Positions 25,224 through 33,870 of a stretch of DNA of 59,473 nt are shown here, in pieces (within the stretch, counting starts at the first letter, position 1; every line of letters begins with the position of its first letter). This DNA is from Gammaproteobacteria bacterium (GTDB lineage Bacteria > Pseudomonadota > Gammaproteobacteria > Poriferisulfidales > Oxydemutatoraceae): NCBI GenBank assembly GCA_028817225.1, contig JAPPQC010000019.1, forward strand, positions 1 to 59,473, given 5' to 3'. Below the pieces are notes generated by a model that did not search any database, was not told where the DNA came from, and saw nothing but the letters and a program-made list of their open reading frames with translations. The position numbers and the translations under genes are program-made.

Positions 25224-26219
25224 ATGAACGACCACACCCCCCCATTGCGTCATGAGCCGCGCCACGAGTTGCGCCACGACTGGAGCAGGCACGAAATAAC
25301 GGCGCTGCTCGCCACCGCGTTCAACGACCTGCTGCTGAAAGCGCACCAGGTTCACCGCACCTTTCACGACCCGAACAAGGTGCAAATCAGCACGCTGCTG
25401 TCCATCAAGACCGGCGCCTGCCCGGAAGACTGCGCCTACTGCCCGCAAAGCGCGCGCTACCAGACGCCGGTGGCGCCGCAGCGATTGCTGGATGTGGACG
25501 AGGTCGTGGCCGCGGCGCGCGACGCCAGGGCGCACGGTGCCGACCGCTTCTGCATGGGCGCGGCGTGGCGCGAGCCGAAGGAGCGCGACCTTGCGCGGGT
25601 GTCGGAGATGGTCGCCGCGGTCAAGGCGCTGGGGCTTGAGACCTGCGCGACGCTCGGCATGCTGGACGCGGCGCAGGCGCGGCGGCTGGCCGACGCCGGC
25701 CTCGATTACTACAACCACAACCTCGACACTTCGCCGGAGTTTTACGGCCATGTCATCACGACGCGCGTCTATCAGGAGCGCCTCGACACGCTGGAGCATG
25801 TCCGCAACGCCGGCGTCAAGGTCTGCTGCGGCGGCATACTCGGCATGGGCGAGACGCGCGACGACCGCGCCGGCCTGTTGCAGCAACTGGCCAACCTGCC
25901 GCAGCACCCGGAATCGGTGCCGATCAATATGCTGGTGCAGATTGAGGGCACGCCGCTTTACGGCGCGGCGCAACTCGACCCGCTGGAGTTCGTGCGCACC
26001 GTCGCCGCCGCGCGCGTGCTGATGCCGCGCGCGTGGGTGCGGCTGTCGGCGGGGCGCGAGGAGATGTCCGACGAGATGCAGGCGCTGTGTTTCTTCGCCG
26101 GCGCCAACTCGATCTTCCACGGCGAAAAACTGCTGACCGCGCCGAACCCGGAAACGCACAGCGACCGCCGCCTGTTCCAGCGGCTTGATATCGAACCCGT
26201 CGCCGCCCGCCGCGGCTGA
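25224..26219 (+). CDS. bioB: Biotin synthase
   Basis: BioB inserts sulfur into dethiobiotin using radical SAM chemistry. The 331-residue protein begins at ATG 25224 after GGAAAG. The radical SAM motif C-x3-C-x2-C appears as CPEDCAYC, and the family stretches [13 protein letters not shown] and GGILGMGE are present, as is the C-terminal [13 protein letters not shown]. The start is supported by the length and by the minisatellite occupying the upstream frame. It is followed 15 bases later by bioF. No BirA-type operator was recognised. Confidence 0.95.
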   Translation: MNDHTPPLRHEPRHELRHDWSRHEITALLATAFNDLLLKAHQVHRTFHDPNKVQISTLLSIKTGACPEDCAYCPQSARYQTPVAPQRLLDVDEVVAAARDARAHGADRFCMGAAWREPKERDLARVSEMVAAVKALGLETCATLGMLDAAQARRLADAGLDYYNHNLDTSPEFYGHVITTRVYQERLDTLEHVRNAGVKVCCGGILGMGETRDDRAGLLQQLANLPQHPESVPINMLVQIEGTPLYGAAQLDPLEFVRTVAAARVLMPRAWVRLSAGREEMSDEMQALCFFAGANSIFHGEKLLTAPNPETHSDRRLFQRLDIEPVAARRG

Positions 26220-26234
26220 GCCGCGCGCGCCGCA

Positions 26235-27398
26235 ATGAAAGACCCGCGCGCAGACCTTGAGGCGCGCAGGCGGCTGCACCTGTACCGCGAGCGCGGCGTC
26301 AGCGACGGCCCGGCGGGGCCGCGGCGGCGCTGGAACGGGCGCGAGGTGCTGTCGTTTTGCAGCAACGACTATCTGGGGCTGGCGGCGGATGCGCGCGTTA
26401 TTGAAGCCGGCGTGCGCGGCCTGCGGCGTTACGGCGTCGGCGCCGGCGCGTCGTGCCTGATCAACGGCTACACGGCGGCGCACCGCGAACTGGAAGAGGG
26501 CCTGGCGGCGTTTCTGTCGCGCGAGCGCGCGCTGCTGTTCGCGTCGGGCTACATGGCCAATCTCGGCGTTATCGCCACGCTCGCCGGCAGAACCAGTCAT
26601 CTGTTTGAAGACCGCCTCAATCACGCCTCGCTGCTGGACGCCGGCGTGCTGTCGAGGGCGCACCTGCACCGCTACCCGCATTGCGACACCGCCTTTCTGC
26701 GCGCGCAACTGCGCGGGCTGGACGACTGCGTTGTCGCAAGTGACGCGGTGTTCAGCATGGACGGCGACCTCGCGCCGCTGGGCGAACTCGCCGCGCTGTG
26801 CGCCGACGCCGGCGCGCTGCTGGTGGTGGACGACGCCCACGGCATCGGCGTGCTTGGCAACAGCGGCGCCGGCGCGACTGAACTGGCCGGGCTTGGGCAG
26901 CGCGAGGCGCCGCTGCTGGTCGGCACGCTCGGCAAGGCGTTCGGCGTGTGCGGCGCGTTTGCGGCGGGCAGCGCGGAATGGATCGAGGCGCTGGTGCAGC
27001 ACGCGCGCACCTATCTCTACACGACCGCGCCGCCGCCGGCGCTGGCGTGCGCCGCCGCCGAGAGTTTGAACCTGGTGCGCGGCGAAGGCTGGCGGCGGCG
27101 CAAACTGCTTGAACATGTCGCGCTGTTTCGCCGCCTCGCCGGACAGGCCGGCCTGGCGTGCCTGCCGTCCGAAACGCCGATTCAGGGTGTCGTGACCGGC
27201 GGCGCGGAAGCGGCCCTTGTTTTGTCGCGGGCGCTGCTGGACGACGGCCTGCATGTCGCCGCCATCCGCCCGCCGACCGTGCCCGAAGGCGGCGCGCGCC
27301 TGCGAATCACGCTGTCCGCCGCGCACACACCCGGCGAGATTGAACGGCTGGTTGAGTCGTTGGCGCGGCATCTGGAGCGGGGTGTTGGGGGGGGCTGA
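26235..27398 (+). CDS. bioF: 8-amino-7-oxononanoate synthase
   Basis: BioF condenses pimeloyl-ACP (or -CoA) with alanine using pyridoxal phosphate. The 387-residue protein carries SNDYLGLA, the cofactor-binding DDAHGIGVLG, and the Schiff-base lysine in GTLGKAFG at about residue 236. It is in an operon with bioB. The bioH, bioC and bioD genes that commonly follow in gammaproteobacteria are not here; a convergent radC comes next. Biotin synthesis therefore needs genes elsewhere or may be incomplete. Confidence 0.94.
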   Translation: MKDPRADLEARRRLHLYRERGVSDGPAGPRRRWNGREVLSFCSNDYLGLAADARVIEAGVRGLRRYGVGAGASCLINGYTAAHRELEEGLAAFLSRERALLFASGYMANLGVIATLAGRTSHLFEDRLNHASLLDAGVLSRAHLHRYPHCDTAFLRAQLRGLDDCVVASDAVFSMDGDLAPLGELAALCADAGALLVVDDAHGIGVLGNSGAGATELAGLGQREAPLLVGTLGKAFGVCGAFAAGSAEWIEALVQHARTYLYTTAPPPALACAAAESLNLVRGEGWRRRKLLEHVALFRRLAGQAGLACLPSETPIQGVVTGGAEAALVLSRALLDDGLHVAAIRPPTVPEGGARLRITLSAAHTPGEIERLVESLARHLERGVGGG

Positions 27399-27469
27399 CG
27401 GGCGGGCTGCCGAAAATTCTGCCGAAGGAACTATCGGGAAATCTGTCAAGCGGCAGGCGACGCACACCG

Positions 27470-28150
27470 TCACAGAAGATTGCGGTCAACAAACGAAGTA
27501 ATCACTTCGCCGACAACAAAGTGGTCGAGCACGCGCACGCCGATCAGTTCCAGCGACTGCTTCAATGTGCGCGTGATGAGGCGGTCGGTGAGGCTCGGCT
27601 CCGACCGCCCCGACGGATGGTTGTGCGCGAAAACCGCGGCGGCGGCGTTGTGGTACAGCGCGCGCTTGACGACCTCGCGCGGATAGACGCTGGCGCCGTC
27701 TATCGTGCCGTGGAATAACTCCTCAAAGGCAATCAGGCGGTGGGCGCCGTCGAGAAACAGGCAGGCGAACACCTCGTGGCCGTAATCGCGCATTTTCAGC
27801 GTCAGGTAATTGCGGGTGTCTGCGGCGTCGGCCAGCACATCGTTCTCGCGCATGGACTCGGTCAGCGTGCGGCGCATGATTTCAAGCGCGGCCTGCAAGC
27901 GGGCGTAACGCGCCGCGCCGAGGCCCGTGTTGCGGCACAGGTGCGCACGGTCGGCGCCGACAATCGCGCGCAGACTGCCGCAATCGACAAGCAGCCCGCG
28001 CGCGATGTCCAGCGCGCTGTTGCCGCGCGTGCCGGAACCGATGACAACCGCAAGCAATTCGGCATCCGTCAGCACCGACGCCCCCCGCTTCAGCAGTTTC
28101 TCGCGCGGCCTCTCGTGCCGCGGCCACTCGTTGATAACTTCCCGCCCCAT
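27470..28150 (-). CDS. radC: RadC/YicR family JAB-domain protein
   Basis: The 226-residue protein has an N-terminal helix-hairpin-helix-like region and a C-terminal JAB/MPN metalloprotease-like domain with HNHPSG and the downstream S-x-x-D (SLTDRLI). Despite the historical name, a role in repair is not proven for the family. Start at ATG 28150 (MGREVINEWP) is preferred over 28174. It is convergent with bioF; the 71-base gap between them shows no obvious terminator. Length is normal. Confidence 0.88.
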   Translation of the reverse strand: MGREVINEWPRHERPREKLLKRGASVLTDAELLAVVIGSGTRGNSALDIARGLLVDCGSLRAIVGADRAHLCRNTGLGAARYARLQAALEIMRRTLTESMRENDVLADAADTRNYLTLKMRDYGHEVFACLFLDGAHRLIAFEELFHGTIDGASVYPREVVKRALYHNAAAAVFAHNHPSGRSEPSLTDRLITRTLKQSLELIGVRVLDHFVVGEVITSFVDRNLL

Positions 28151-28242
28151 GCCCCCATCATCCCCAAAAATCAACCCCCCAACCCCGCTTACCCGACCAA
28201 CGGTCGCAAGTAACCGACCACCGGCGAGAAACCGCCGAATAG

Positions 28243-28258
28243 AAGGGCTGAAACCCTT
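28243..28258 (-). terminator. Weak hairpin after mnmE
   Basis: AAGGG and CCCTT form a five-pair stem around six bases, directly after the mnmE stop, followed by CTATT on the minus strand. It is short and only a possible terminator. Confidence 0.3.
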
Positions 28259-29815
28259 TTACTTGCCGATGCAGAAGTCGGCGAAGATGTCGCCTAACAG
28301 GTCTTCGGTGGTGTAGGTGCCGGTGATGGTGGCGAGGGATTGTTGGGCTTGTTTCAGGCCTTCGGCGGCGAGTTCGGTGCGGGCGGTGGCGGGGCGCAGG
28401 TGTTCGAGGGCGTGTTGCAGGGATTGTTGTGCTCGCGACAGGGCGTCGAGGTGGCGGCGGCGGGCGGCGATGGCGTTTTCGGCGCTGTCGGTCGCGACGG
28501 CATCGGTTGGGCTGCCGCCGGTTGTGCCGTCGTTGGTTGTGCCGTCGCTGGTTGGGTTGCCACTGACTGGGCTGCCGCCGGTCGTGGTGGCGCCGGTCAT
28601 GGCGCTGTCGGGCATGATGATTTTTTGTTTGATCAGGGCGCGCAGATTGTCCAGGCCCTCGCCGGTTTTGGCGGAGATCCAGAGGTCGGCGTTTGTGTCC
28701 CGGCGGTCCGTTGTCAGGTCGGCCTTGTTGAAGACGGTCAGTATCGGTGTGTCGTCCGGCAGGCGGCGGGTGACGGCGCGTTCGGCGGCGCCGATGCCGG
28801 CGGTCGCGTCCACCAGCAGCAGCACGATGTCGGCGGCGTCCATTGCCCGCAACGCGCGGCGCATGCCTTCTTCCTCGATTGCGTCGCCGGATGCGCTGAT
28901 GGCGGCGGCATCGGGCTGCGGCGCACGGCTGCTTGCCGGCCTCGCGGTGTCGCCGGGCGCGGCGAGGCCGGCGGTGTCGAGGATGCGCAGGGGGATGCCG
29001 TCCAGCAGGATTTCGCTCTTTACGATGTCGCGGGTGGTGCCGGCGAGGGCGCTGACGATGGCCTCGTCGGTTTGTGACAGGCGGTTCAGCAGGCTGGACT
29101 TGCCGGCGTTCGGGCGGCCCGCGATGACGAGTTCGGCGCCCTCGGTCAGGCGCGCGCCGTGCGCGGCCCTTTTGATGATGTCGCGGATGGATGCAATCAG
29201 CGCCTCCAGCCGCTGCACCAGTTGGTAGTCGCCGACGACATCCACATCCTCTTCCGGGAAGTCGAGCGCCGCCTCGGTCAGCACGCGCAATTCCTTCATC
29301 TCCGCCGACAGTCGCGCGATGGCGCGTGAAAACTCGCCCTGCAGCACGCGCTGCGCGCTGCGCGCCGCCTGGATGCTGGAACTGTTGACGAGGTCGGCCA
29401 CCGCCTCCAGTTGCGCCAGGTCGTACTTGCCGTTGAGGAACGCGCGCTGGCTGAACTCGCCGGGGTGCGCGGGCCGCGCGCCGAGATTGAAGATTCTGTC
29501 GAGCAGCGCGCCGAGCACGACGGGGCTGCCGTGGGCGTGAATCTCCAGCACATCCTCGCCGGTGAAACTGGCCGGCGCCTTGAAGAAAATGGCGATGCCC
29601 TCGTCCAGCACATCGCCGCTGCGGTCGAGAAAGCGGCAAAACGAGGCTCTGCGTTCGGCAAGATTGGCGGCGGCGCCGGTCAGCGCGGCGCCGATGGCGG
29701 CGGCGCGCGGGCCGCTGACGCGGATGACGCCGATGCCGGCCCTGCCGGGCGGCGTCGCAACCGCCGCAATCGTATCGCCCGGCGTGGCTGCATTTTCAGT
29801 CGTCGTCATCGCCAT
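28259..29815 (-). CDS. mnmE: tRNA modification GTPase MnmE, with insertions
   Basis: MnmE with MnmG makes the carboxymethylaminomethyl group on wobble uridine. The sequence ends in the diagnostic FCIGK. The G domain shows GRPNAGKSS near residue 232, DTAGL and a NKAD motif. At 518 residues it is about 60 longer than usual. Two low-complexity insertions explain this: one just after DTAGL (about residues 295-318, Ala/Ser-rich), and one after the NKAD region (about 400-440) built from Gly/Ser/Pro/Thr repeats such as TTGGSP and SDGTTNDG. The 5' end of the gene is partly duplicated in the yidC/mnmE junction. Confidence 0.93.
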   Translation of the reverse strand: MAMTTTENAATPGDTIAAVATPPGRAGIGVIRVSGPRAAAIGAALTGAAANLAERRASFCRFLDRSGDVLDEGIAIFFKAPASFTGEDVLEIHAHGSPVVLGALLDRIFNLGARPAHPGEFSQRAFLNGKYDLAQLEAVADLVNSSSIQAARSAQRVLQGEFSRAIARLSAEMKELRVLTEAALDFPEEDVDVVGDYQLVQRLEALIASIRDIIKRAAHGARLTEGAELVIAGRPNAGKSSLLNRLSQTDEAIVSALAGTTRDIVKSEILLDGIPLRILDTAGLAAPGDTARPASSRAPQPDAAAISASGDAIEEEGMRRALRAMDAADIVLLLVDATAGIGAAERAVTRRLPDDTPILTVFNKADLTTDRRDTNADLWISAKTGEGLDNLRALIKQKIIMPDSAMTGATTTGGSPVSGNPTSDGTTNDGTTGGSPTDAVATDSAENAIAARRRHLDALSRAQQSLQHALEHLRPATARTELAAEGLKQAQQSLATITGTYTTEDLLGDIFADFCIGK

Positions 29816-29870
29816 CAGCGGGCGGCGGGGCGCGCCGCAATCGTGTCGCCCGGCGTGGCCGCGTTTTCAG
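29762..29870. repeat. 38-base duplication of the mnmE start at the yidC/mnmE junction
   Basis: Positions 29762-29799 (within mnmE codons 6-18) and 29833-29870 (covering the yidC stop) match at 35 of 38 bases, 71 bases apart. The second copy is non-coding for MnmE. Confidence 0.85.
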
Positions 29871-31561
29871 GCTGCTTCAATCCGCCGGTTGATCATCCAT
29901 TGCTGGGCAATGGACAACAGGTTGTTGACAAACCAGTACAGCACCAGCCCCGCCGGAAAGAACGCGAAGAACACCGTGAAGATAACCGGCAGCGCCATCA
30001 TCACTTTCGCCTGCAGCGGGTCGGGCGGCGTCGGGTTCAGTTTGGTCTGTATCAGCATCGTCGCGCCCATCAGCAGCGGCAGCACGAAATACGGGTCGCG
30101 CGTCGAGAGGTCGTTGATCCACAGCATGAACGGCGCCTGGCGCAATTCGACGCTTTCCAGCAGCACCCAGTAAAGCGCGATGAACACCGGAATCTGCACG
30201 ACAATCGGCAGGCAGCCGCCGAGCGGGTTGATTTTCTCTTTCTTGTAGAACGCCATCATCTCCTTGTGCTGGCGTTCCTTGTCGTCCTGGTAGCGTTCGC
30301 GCAAACTCATCAGGCTCGGTTGCAGTTTGCGCATGCGCGCCATGGATTTGTAACTGGTCTCGGAGAGTTTGTAGAACGCCAGTTTGATCAGCACCGTCAG
30401 CAGCACAATCGCCAGCCCCCAGTTGCCGACCAGGTTGTTGATCTTGTCGAGCAGCCAGAACAGCGGCTTTGACAGCAAGGTCAGGATGCCGTAGTCGGTC
30501 GTCAGTTCAAGACCGTCGGCGATTTCGTCCATGTGGTTTTGCAGTTTGGGGCCCGCGAACAGGCGGGTGCTGAAACGCCCGTCGCCGCCCGGCTCGACCG
30601 TCACCGGGTAGGAGCGCATGCCGATGATGTATTCGGCGCCGCGCTCGCCGCGCGTGACGCGCGTGTAGAAGTCGTTTTCGTCGTCGCCCAGCAGCGCGCT
30701 GACAAAGTAATGCTGAAGCATCGCGACCCAGCCGCCGGTGACGCGCTGCTCCAGAGGCTGCTCGTCCAGTTCGTCAAACGCGAGTTTGTTGTACTTGCCG
30801 TCGTACCAGGCGGCGCCGGTGAAGGTGTAGAGCAGGCGCGCGCCGGCATCCGGGATTTCACTGCGCCGCAACTGGCGGTACTGGCGCCCGACCCACCGCT
30901 CGCCGCCGCGGTTGCGCACGATGTGTTCGATGTCCACCAGGTAACTGCCGCGGCGCAGCGTGTAGATCTTGTCGGCCTCGATGCCGGCGCCGTTGTTCCA
31001 GCGCAGCACGACGCGCAGTTCGTCGGCGCCGTCGTCCAGCGCATAATCGCCGGCGTCGGCGCGGTAATGCTCGTGGTGCGACGGCGCCAGTTTTTTCAGT
31101 TGCGCCGCGGCCACGCCGTTGATGCGGTCGTGCAGCAGCCCGGACTGGACGACATAGACTTCGGCGTTCTCGTCGAACAGCGTGAACGGCACCTCCGGCG
31201 TGTCCAGCGACACCGGAACTTGCAGCAGTTTCAGGCTGCGGATGTCGCCGCCGCGGCTGTCTATCATCATCTCCACCGTGTCGGTGCGCACGCGGATGCG
31301 CCGGCTCGCCGCGCGCCGCCCGGCGGACGCCGGCGCCTGCCCGGCGCGCGGCGTCGCCACGACCGCCTCGGGCAGGTCGGCGTCGGGCTGCTGCGCGGCG
31401 CCTGCGCCCGGCCCGGCGTCGTGCACGGCGGGCGGCCCGGAAACGCCGGACGGCGCCTGCGCCTGCGCCGACGGCGGCGTCTGCCATTCCTGCCAGCGCT
31501 CCCACAGCAGAAACAGCACCAGCGCGAACGACAGGTAGAGTATGAGGCGAACGTTGTCCAT
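29867..31561 (-). CDS. yidC: Membrane protein insertase YidC
   Basis: This 564-residue insertase places proteins into the inner membrane alone or with Sec. It has an N-terminal helix (residues 5-18), a large periplasmic domain, and the conserved five-helix core beginning near residue 360 (WGLAIVLLTVLIK) with the cytoplasmic hairpin LRERYQDDKERQHKEMM and the NPLGGCLPIVVQIPVF segment. The linker after the first helix is Pro/Ala/Gln-rich. Its start overlaps the rnpA stop by one base (TGATG). The yidD gene usually found between rnpA and yidC is absent. Confidence 0.94.
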   Translation of the reverse strand: MDNVRLILYLSFALVLFLLWERWQEWQTPPSAQAQAPSGVSGPPAVHDAGPGAGAAQQPDADLPEAVVATPRAGQAPASAGRRAASRRIRVRTDTVEMMIDSRGGDIRSLKLLQVPVSLDTPEVPFTLFDENAEVYVVQSGLLHDRINGVAAAQLKKLAPSHHEHYRADAGDYALDDGADELRVVLRWNNGAGIEADKIYTLRRGSYLVDIEHIVRNRGGERWVGRQYRQLRRSEIPDAGARLLYTFTGAAWYDGKYNKLAFDELDEQPLEQRVTGGWVAMLQHYFVSALLGDDENDFYTRVTRGERGAEYIIGMRSYPVTVEPGGDGRFSTRLFAGPKLQNHMDEIADGLELTTDYGILTLLSKPLFWLLDKINNLVGNWGLAIVLLTVLIKLAFYKLSETSYKSMARMRKLQPSLMSLRERYQDDKERQHKEMMAFYKKEKINPLGGCLPIVVQIPVFIALYWVLLESVELRQAPFMLWINDLSTRDPYFVLPLLMGATMLIQTKLNPTPPDPLQAKVMMALPVIFTVFFAFFPAGLVLYWFVNNLLSIAQQWMINRRIEAA

Positions 31562-31971
31562 CAGGGCGATTCCTTTCGGGGCGGTTCCTTGCGGGCCGAT
31601 TCTTTTTCCCAGAAACGGTTCATCGCCGCCCGCACCTGCGCGCCGTCGGCGCGGCCCGCGCCGCTCTTGCCGCTTTTGCTGTTCTTGTCGGTCTTGCAGC
31701 CGACGACATAGTCGCGCCCGGGAAGATGGTTTTTGTGGCGTCTGAAACTTTCACGCACGAGGCGCTTGAGCCGGTTGCGCGCCACCGCCTTGCCGGCGGC
31801 GCGCACCGAGAACGCAAGCCCCAGGCGCGGCACGCCGCATTGGTTGTCGCGACTGCGGATAAAGAAAACACCTGCGTGCGCTCTCTTCGCGTTTGAGAAA
31901 ACCGCTTTGTACTGTGACGGTTTGTCGAGGCGGTGCTGTTTCCCCAGACTCTCCGCGCGCGCGTTATCCAA
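31561..31971 (-). CDS. rnpA: Ribonuclease P protein component
   Basis: RnpA assists the RNase P RNA in 5' processing of tRNAs. The 136-residue protein contains the family signature ARNRLKRLVRESFR at about residues 64-77 and an N-terminal YKAVF segment. The C-terminus beyond about residue 95 is Lys/Ser-rich. It lies six bases after rpmH and overlaps yidC by one base, forming a tight rpmH-rnpA-yidC-mnmE transcription unit. Confidence 0.92.
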   Translation of the reverse strand: MDNARAESLGKQHRLDKPSQYKAVFSNAKRAHAGVFFIRSRDNQCGVPRLGLAFSVRAAGKAVARNRLKRLVRESFRRHKNHLPGRDYVVGCKTDKNSKSGKSGAGRADGAQVRAAMNRFWEKESARKEPPRKESP

Positions 31972-31977
31972 ACCCGC

Positions 31978-32112
31978 TCAGGGAGTCAGCCGGGCTCTGC
32001 CGCGGCGGCGCCTGGCGTTGATAATCGCGCGCCCGGCGCGGGTTTTCATCCGCGCCCGGAAGCCGTGCGTGCGCTTGCGCTTGATGTTGCTCGGTTGATA
32101 GGTTCGCTTCAT
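31978..32112 (-). CDS. rpmH: 50S ribosomal protein L34
   Basis: A 44-residue, highly basic protein starts [18 protein letters not shown], the universal L34 N-terminus, and ends GRARLTP. It is the first gene of the rpmH-rnpA-yidC-mnmE unit that marks the bacterial origin region. Too short to be picked up by length alone, but unmistakable. Confidence 0.97.
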   Translation of the reverse strand: MKRTYQPSNIKRKRTHGFRARMKTRAGRAIINARRRRGRARLTP

Positions 32113-32142
32113 TTTGACTCCACCGCTGTCGGGCGGGGGGGT

Positions 32143-32171
32143 ATTCTACCCCATCCGCCGGGAAATGCGAA
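32143..32171 (-). promoter_or_regulatory. rpmH operon promoter
   Basis: On the minus strand TTCGCA (32171-32166) and TAGAAT (32148-32143) are 17 bases apart, placing transcription start about 25 bases before the rpmH ATG. Confidence 0.5.
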
Positions 32172-32228
32172 ACGGAAACCGCATGGCCGCGCCCTTTGGG
32201 GGCCGCCCCGAAGATTCCTTCAATTTAT

Positions 32229-32237
32229 GGTGGATAA
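32229..32237 (-). promoter_or_regulatory. DnaA-box-like site upstream of dnaA
   Basis: The minus strand reads TTATCCACC, one mismatch from the TTATCCACA consensus, 78 bases before the dnaA start. It could serve autoregulation of dnaA or belong to the origin. Confidence 0.5.
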
Positions 32238-32249
32238 CTTCCCCGGTTC

Positions 32250-32265
32250 GGGGTAATCTTACCCC
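32250..32265. promoter_or_regulatory. Palindrome upstream of dnaA
   Basis: GGGGTAATCTTACCCC is a seven-base-pair inverted repeat with a two-base centre, located 50 bases before the dnaA start and overlapping a second small hairpin (CCCCGGTTCGGGG). It could be a repressor operator or RNA hairpin in the dnaA leader. Confidence 0.4.
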
Positions 32266-32314
32266 TCGGGATTCGCCGCCCCCCGGCGAACCAACAACCA
32301 CCATAATTAATACG

Positions 32315-33643
32315 ATGAGTTTGTGGCAACAATGCATTACAGAGTTGGAGTCTTTGCTCCCTGAGGAAGACGTCAACACATGGATACGATCGCTGGAAGC
32401 GGTTGAGACCGAACACTGTCTGAGACTGGTCGCGCCGAATGCGTCCACCCGCGAATGGATACGGAAAAATTGTCTGGGACACATCAGCAGAATCCTGTCG
32501 CTGAAACAGGACACGGTGGACGTGCAACTGGAGGCCGGCCCCCAGGAGACGCCGTCGGACGTTCAGGAAACAGCGCCAGAACAACGGCATAGGGCTTTGG
32601 CGCAGGCCGCCGAGCCGCGCATTGAGTCGTGCCTGAACCCGGAGCAGACCTTCGAGACTTTCATCGAGGGCAAGTCGAACCGGCTCGCGTGCGCCGCCGC
32701 GCAGCAAGTGGCGTCGAACCCGAGCCGGTCGTTCAACCCGCTGCTGTTTTACAGCGGCGTCGGGCTTGGCAAGACGCACCTGGTGCACGCCATCGGCAAC
32801 GAGATTAAACGCACCAACGACAACCTGCGGGTGCTGTACCTGACATCGGAACGCTTCGTCGCCGACATGGTGCGCGCGCTGCGCAAGGGCAAGATGGATT
32901 CGTTCACCCGCTTCTACCGGTCGCTGAATGTGCTGCTGGTGGACGACATCCAGTTTTTCGCCGACAAGGAACAAAGCCAGGAAGAATTCTTTCACACATT
33001 CAACACGCTGTTTCAGAGCCAGAGCCAGATCATCATGACATGCGACTGCTATCCCGCCGAGGTCGAGGGCCTGCAGGAACGCCTGAAATCGCGTTTCGGC
33101 TGGGGGCTGACCCAGGCCATCGAGCCGCCCGAACTGGAAACGCGGGTCGCCATTTTGCAAAGCAAGGCCAGGCACGACGGCGTTACGCTGCCGGACGAGG
33201 TGGCGCATTACATCGCCGAGAACATCCGCTCGAACATCCGCGAACTGGAAGGCGCGCTGCGCCGCGTCATCGCCAACGCGAGTTTCACCGCGAAGGAAAT
33301 CACCATTGAGTTCGCGCGTGATGCGCTGCGAGACCTGATAGCGACCCACAACCGGATACTGACGATAGAAAAGATTCAGAAGACCGCCGCCGATTATTAC
33401 AGCATCCGGCCCAACGAGATGGTGTCGCCGCGCCGCAACCGCACCGTCGTGCGCCCGCGCCAGATGGCGATGGCGCTTGCGAAAGACCTGACCAACCACA
33501 GCCTGCCGGAGATTGGCGAGGCCTTCGGCGGGCGCGATCACACGACCGTGATACACGCTTGCAGGAAAATCAGGGATTTGCGACAGGAAAACACCCAGGT
33601 TGAACAGGAATACAAGGATTTAACGCGAATATTGAACGGATAA
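32315..33643 (+). CDS. dnaA: Chromosomal replication initiator DnaA
   Basis: DnaA binds origin boxes and melts DNA to start replication. The 442-residue protein begins at ATG 32315 with MSLWQQCITELE, the usual N-terminal domain I. Domain III is an AAA+ module with Walker A GVGLGKTH at about residue 148 and Walker B LLVDDIQF. Domain IV has the DNA-binding signature GRDHTTVIHACRKI at about residue 405. Length is near the family average. The next gene is dnaN after an A-rich 227-base gap. Confidence 0.97.
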   Translation: MSLWQQCITELESLLPEEDVNTWIRSLEAVETEHCLRLVAPNASTREWIRKNCLGHISRILSLKQDTVDVQLEAGPQETPSDVQETAPEQRHRALAQAAEPRIESCLNPEQTFETFIEGKSNRLACAAAQQVASNPSRSFNPLLFYSGVGLGKTHLVHAIGNEIKRTNDNLRVLYLTSERFVADMVRALRKGKMDSFTRFYRSLNVLLVDDIQFFADKEQSQEEFFHTFNTLFQSQSQIIMTCDCYPAEVEGLQERLKSRFGWGLTQAIEPPELETRVAILQSKARHDGVTLPDEVAHYIAENIRSNIRELEGALRRVIANASFTAKEITIEFARDALRDLIATHNRILTIEKIQKTAADYYSIRPNEMVSPRRNRTVVRPRQMAMALAKDLTNHSLPEIGEAFGGRDHTTVIHACRKIRDLRQENTQVEQEYKDLTRILNG

Positions 33644-33870
33644 CGGCTGTTGGCGGGGCTATCCACTGAAAATTGTGGGAAACCTGCGAAACAACCGGAA
33701 CAAATTGCAGAAAAAGAGGGCAAACAGCGAAAACAAACAAACCGGCGGATAGTTATCCACAGGCAAACAAAGCGGCAAAAGCGCAGAAAAACAGGCGCCG
33801 GCGACGCCAATCAACAGAAAACGACAGAACCTACAACAACAAACCATAGAAATATGGAGAAATAATTATT
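33644..33870. other. Candidate oriC between dnaA and dnaN
   Basis: This A-rich gap contains a perfect DnaA box TTATCCACA at 33753-33761 and a weaker CTATCCACT at 33659-33667. The stretch after the perfect box is poor in G/C compared with surrounding genes and could unwind. Only one perfect box is visible, so the true origin could also include the dnaA upstream region or lie elsewhere. Confidence 0.45.

Noticed and set aside
25053..27473. An 806-residue minus-strand frame over bioB-bioF
   Set aside because: Antisense of two well-defined enzymes, without a ribosome-binding site or recognisable motifs.
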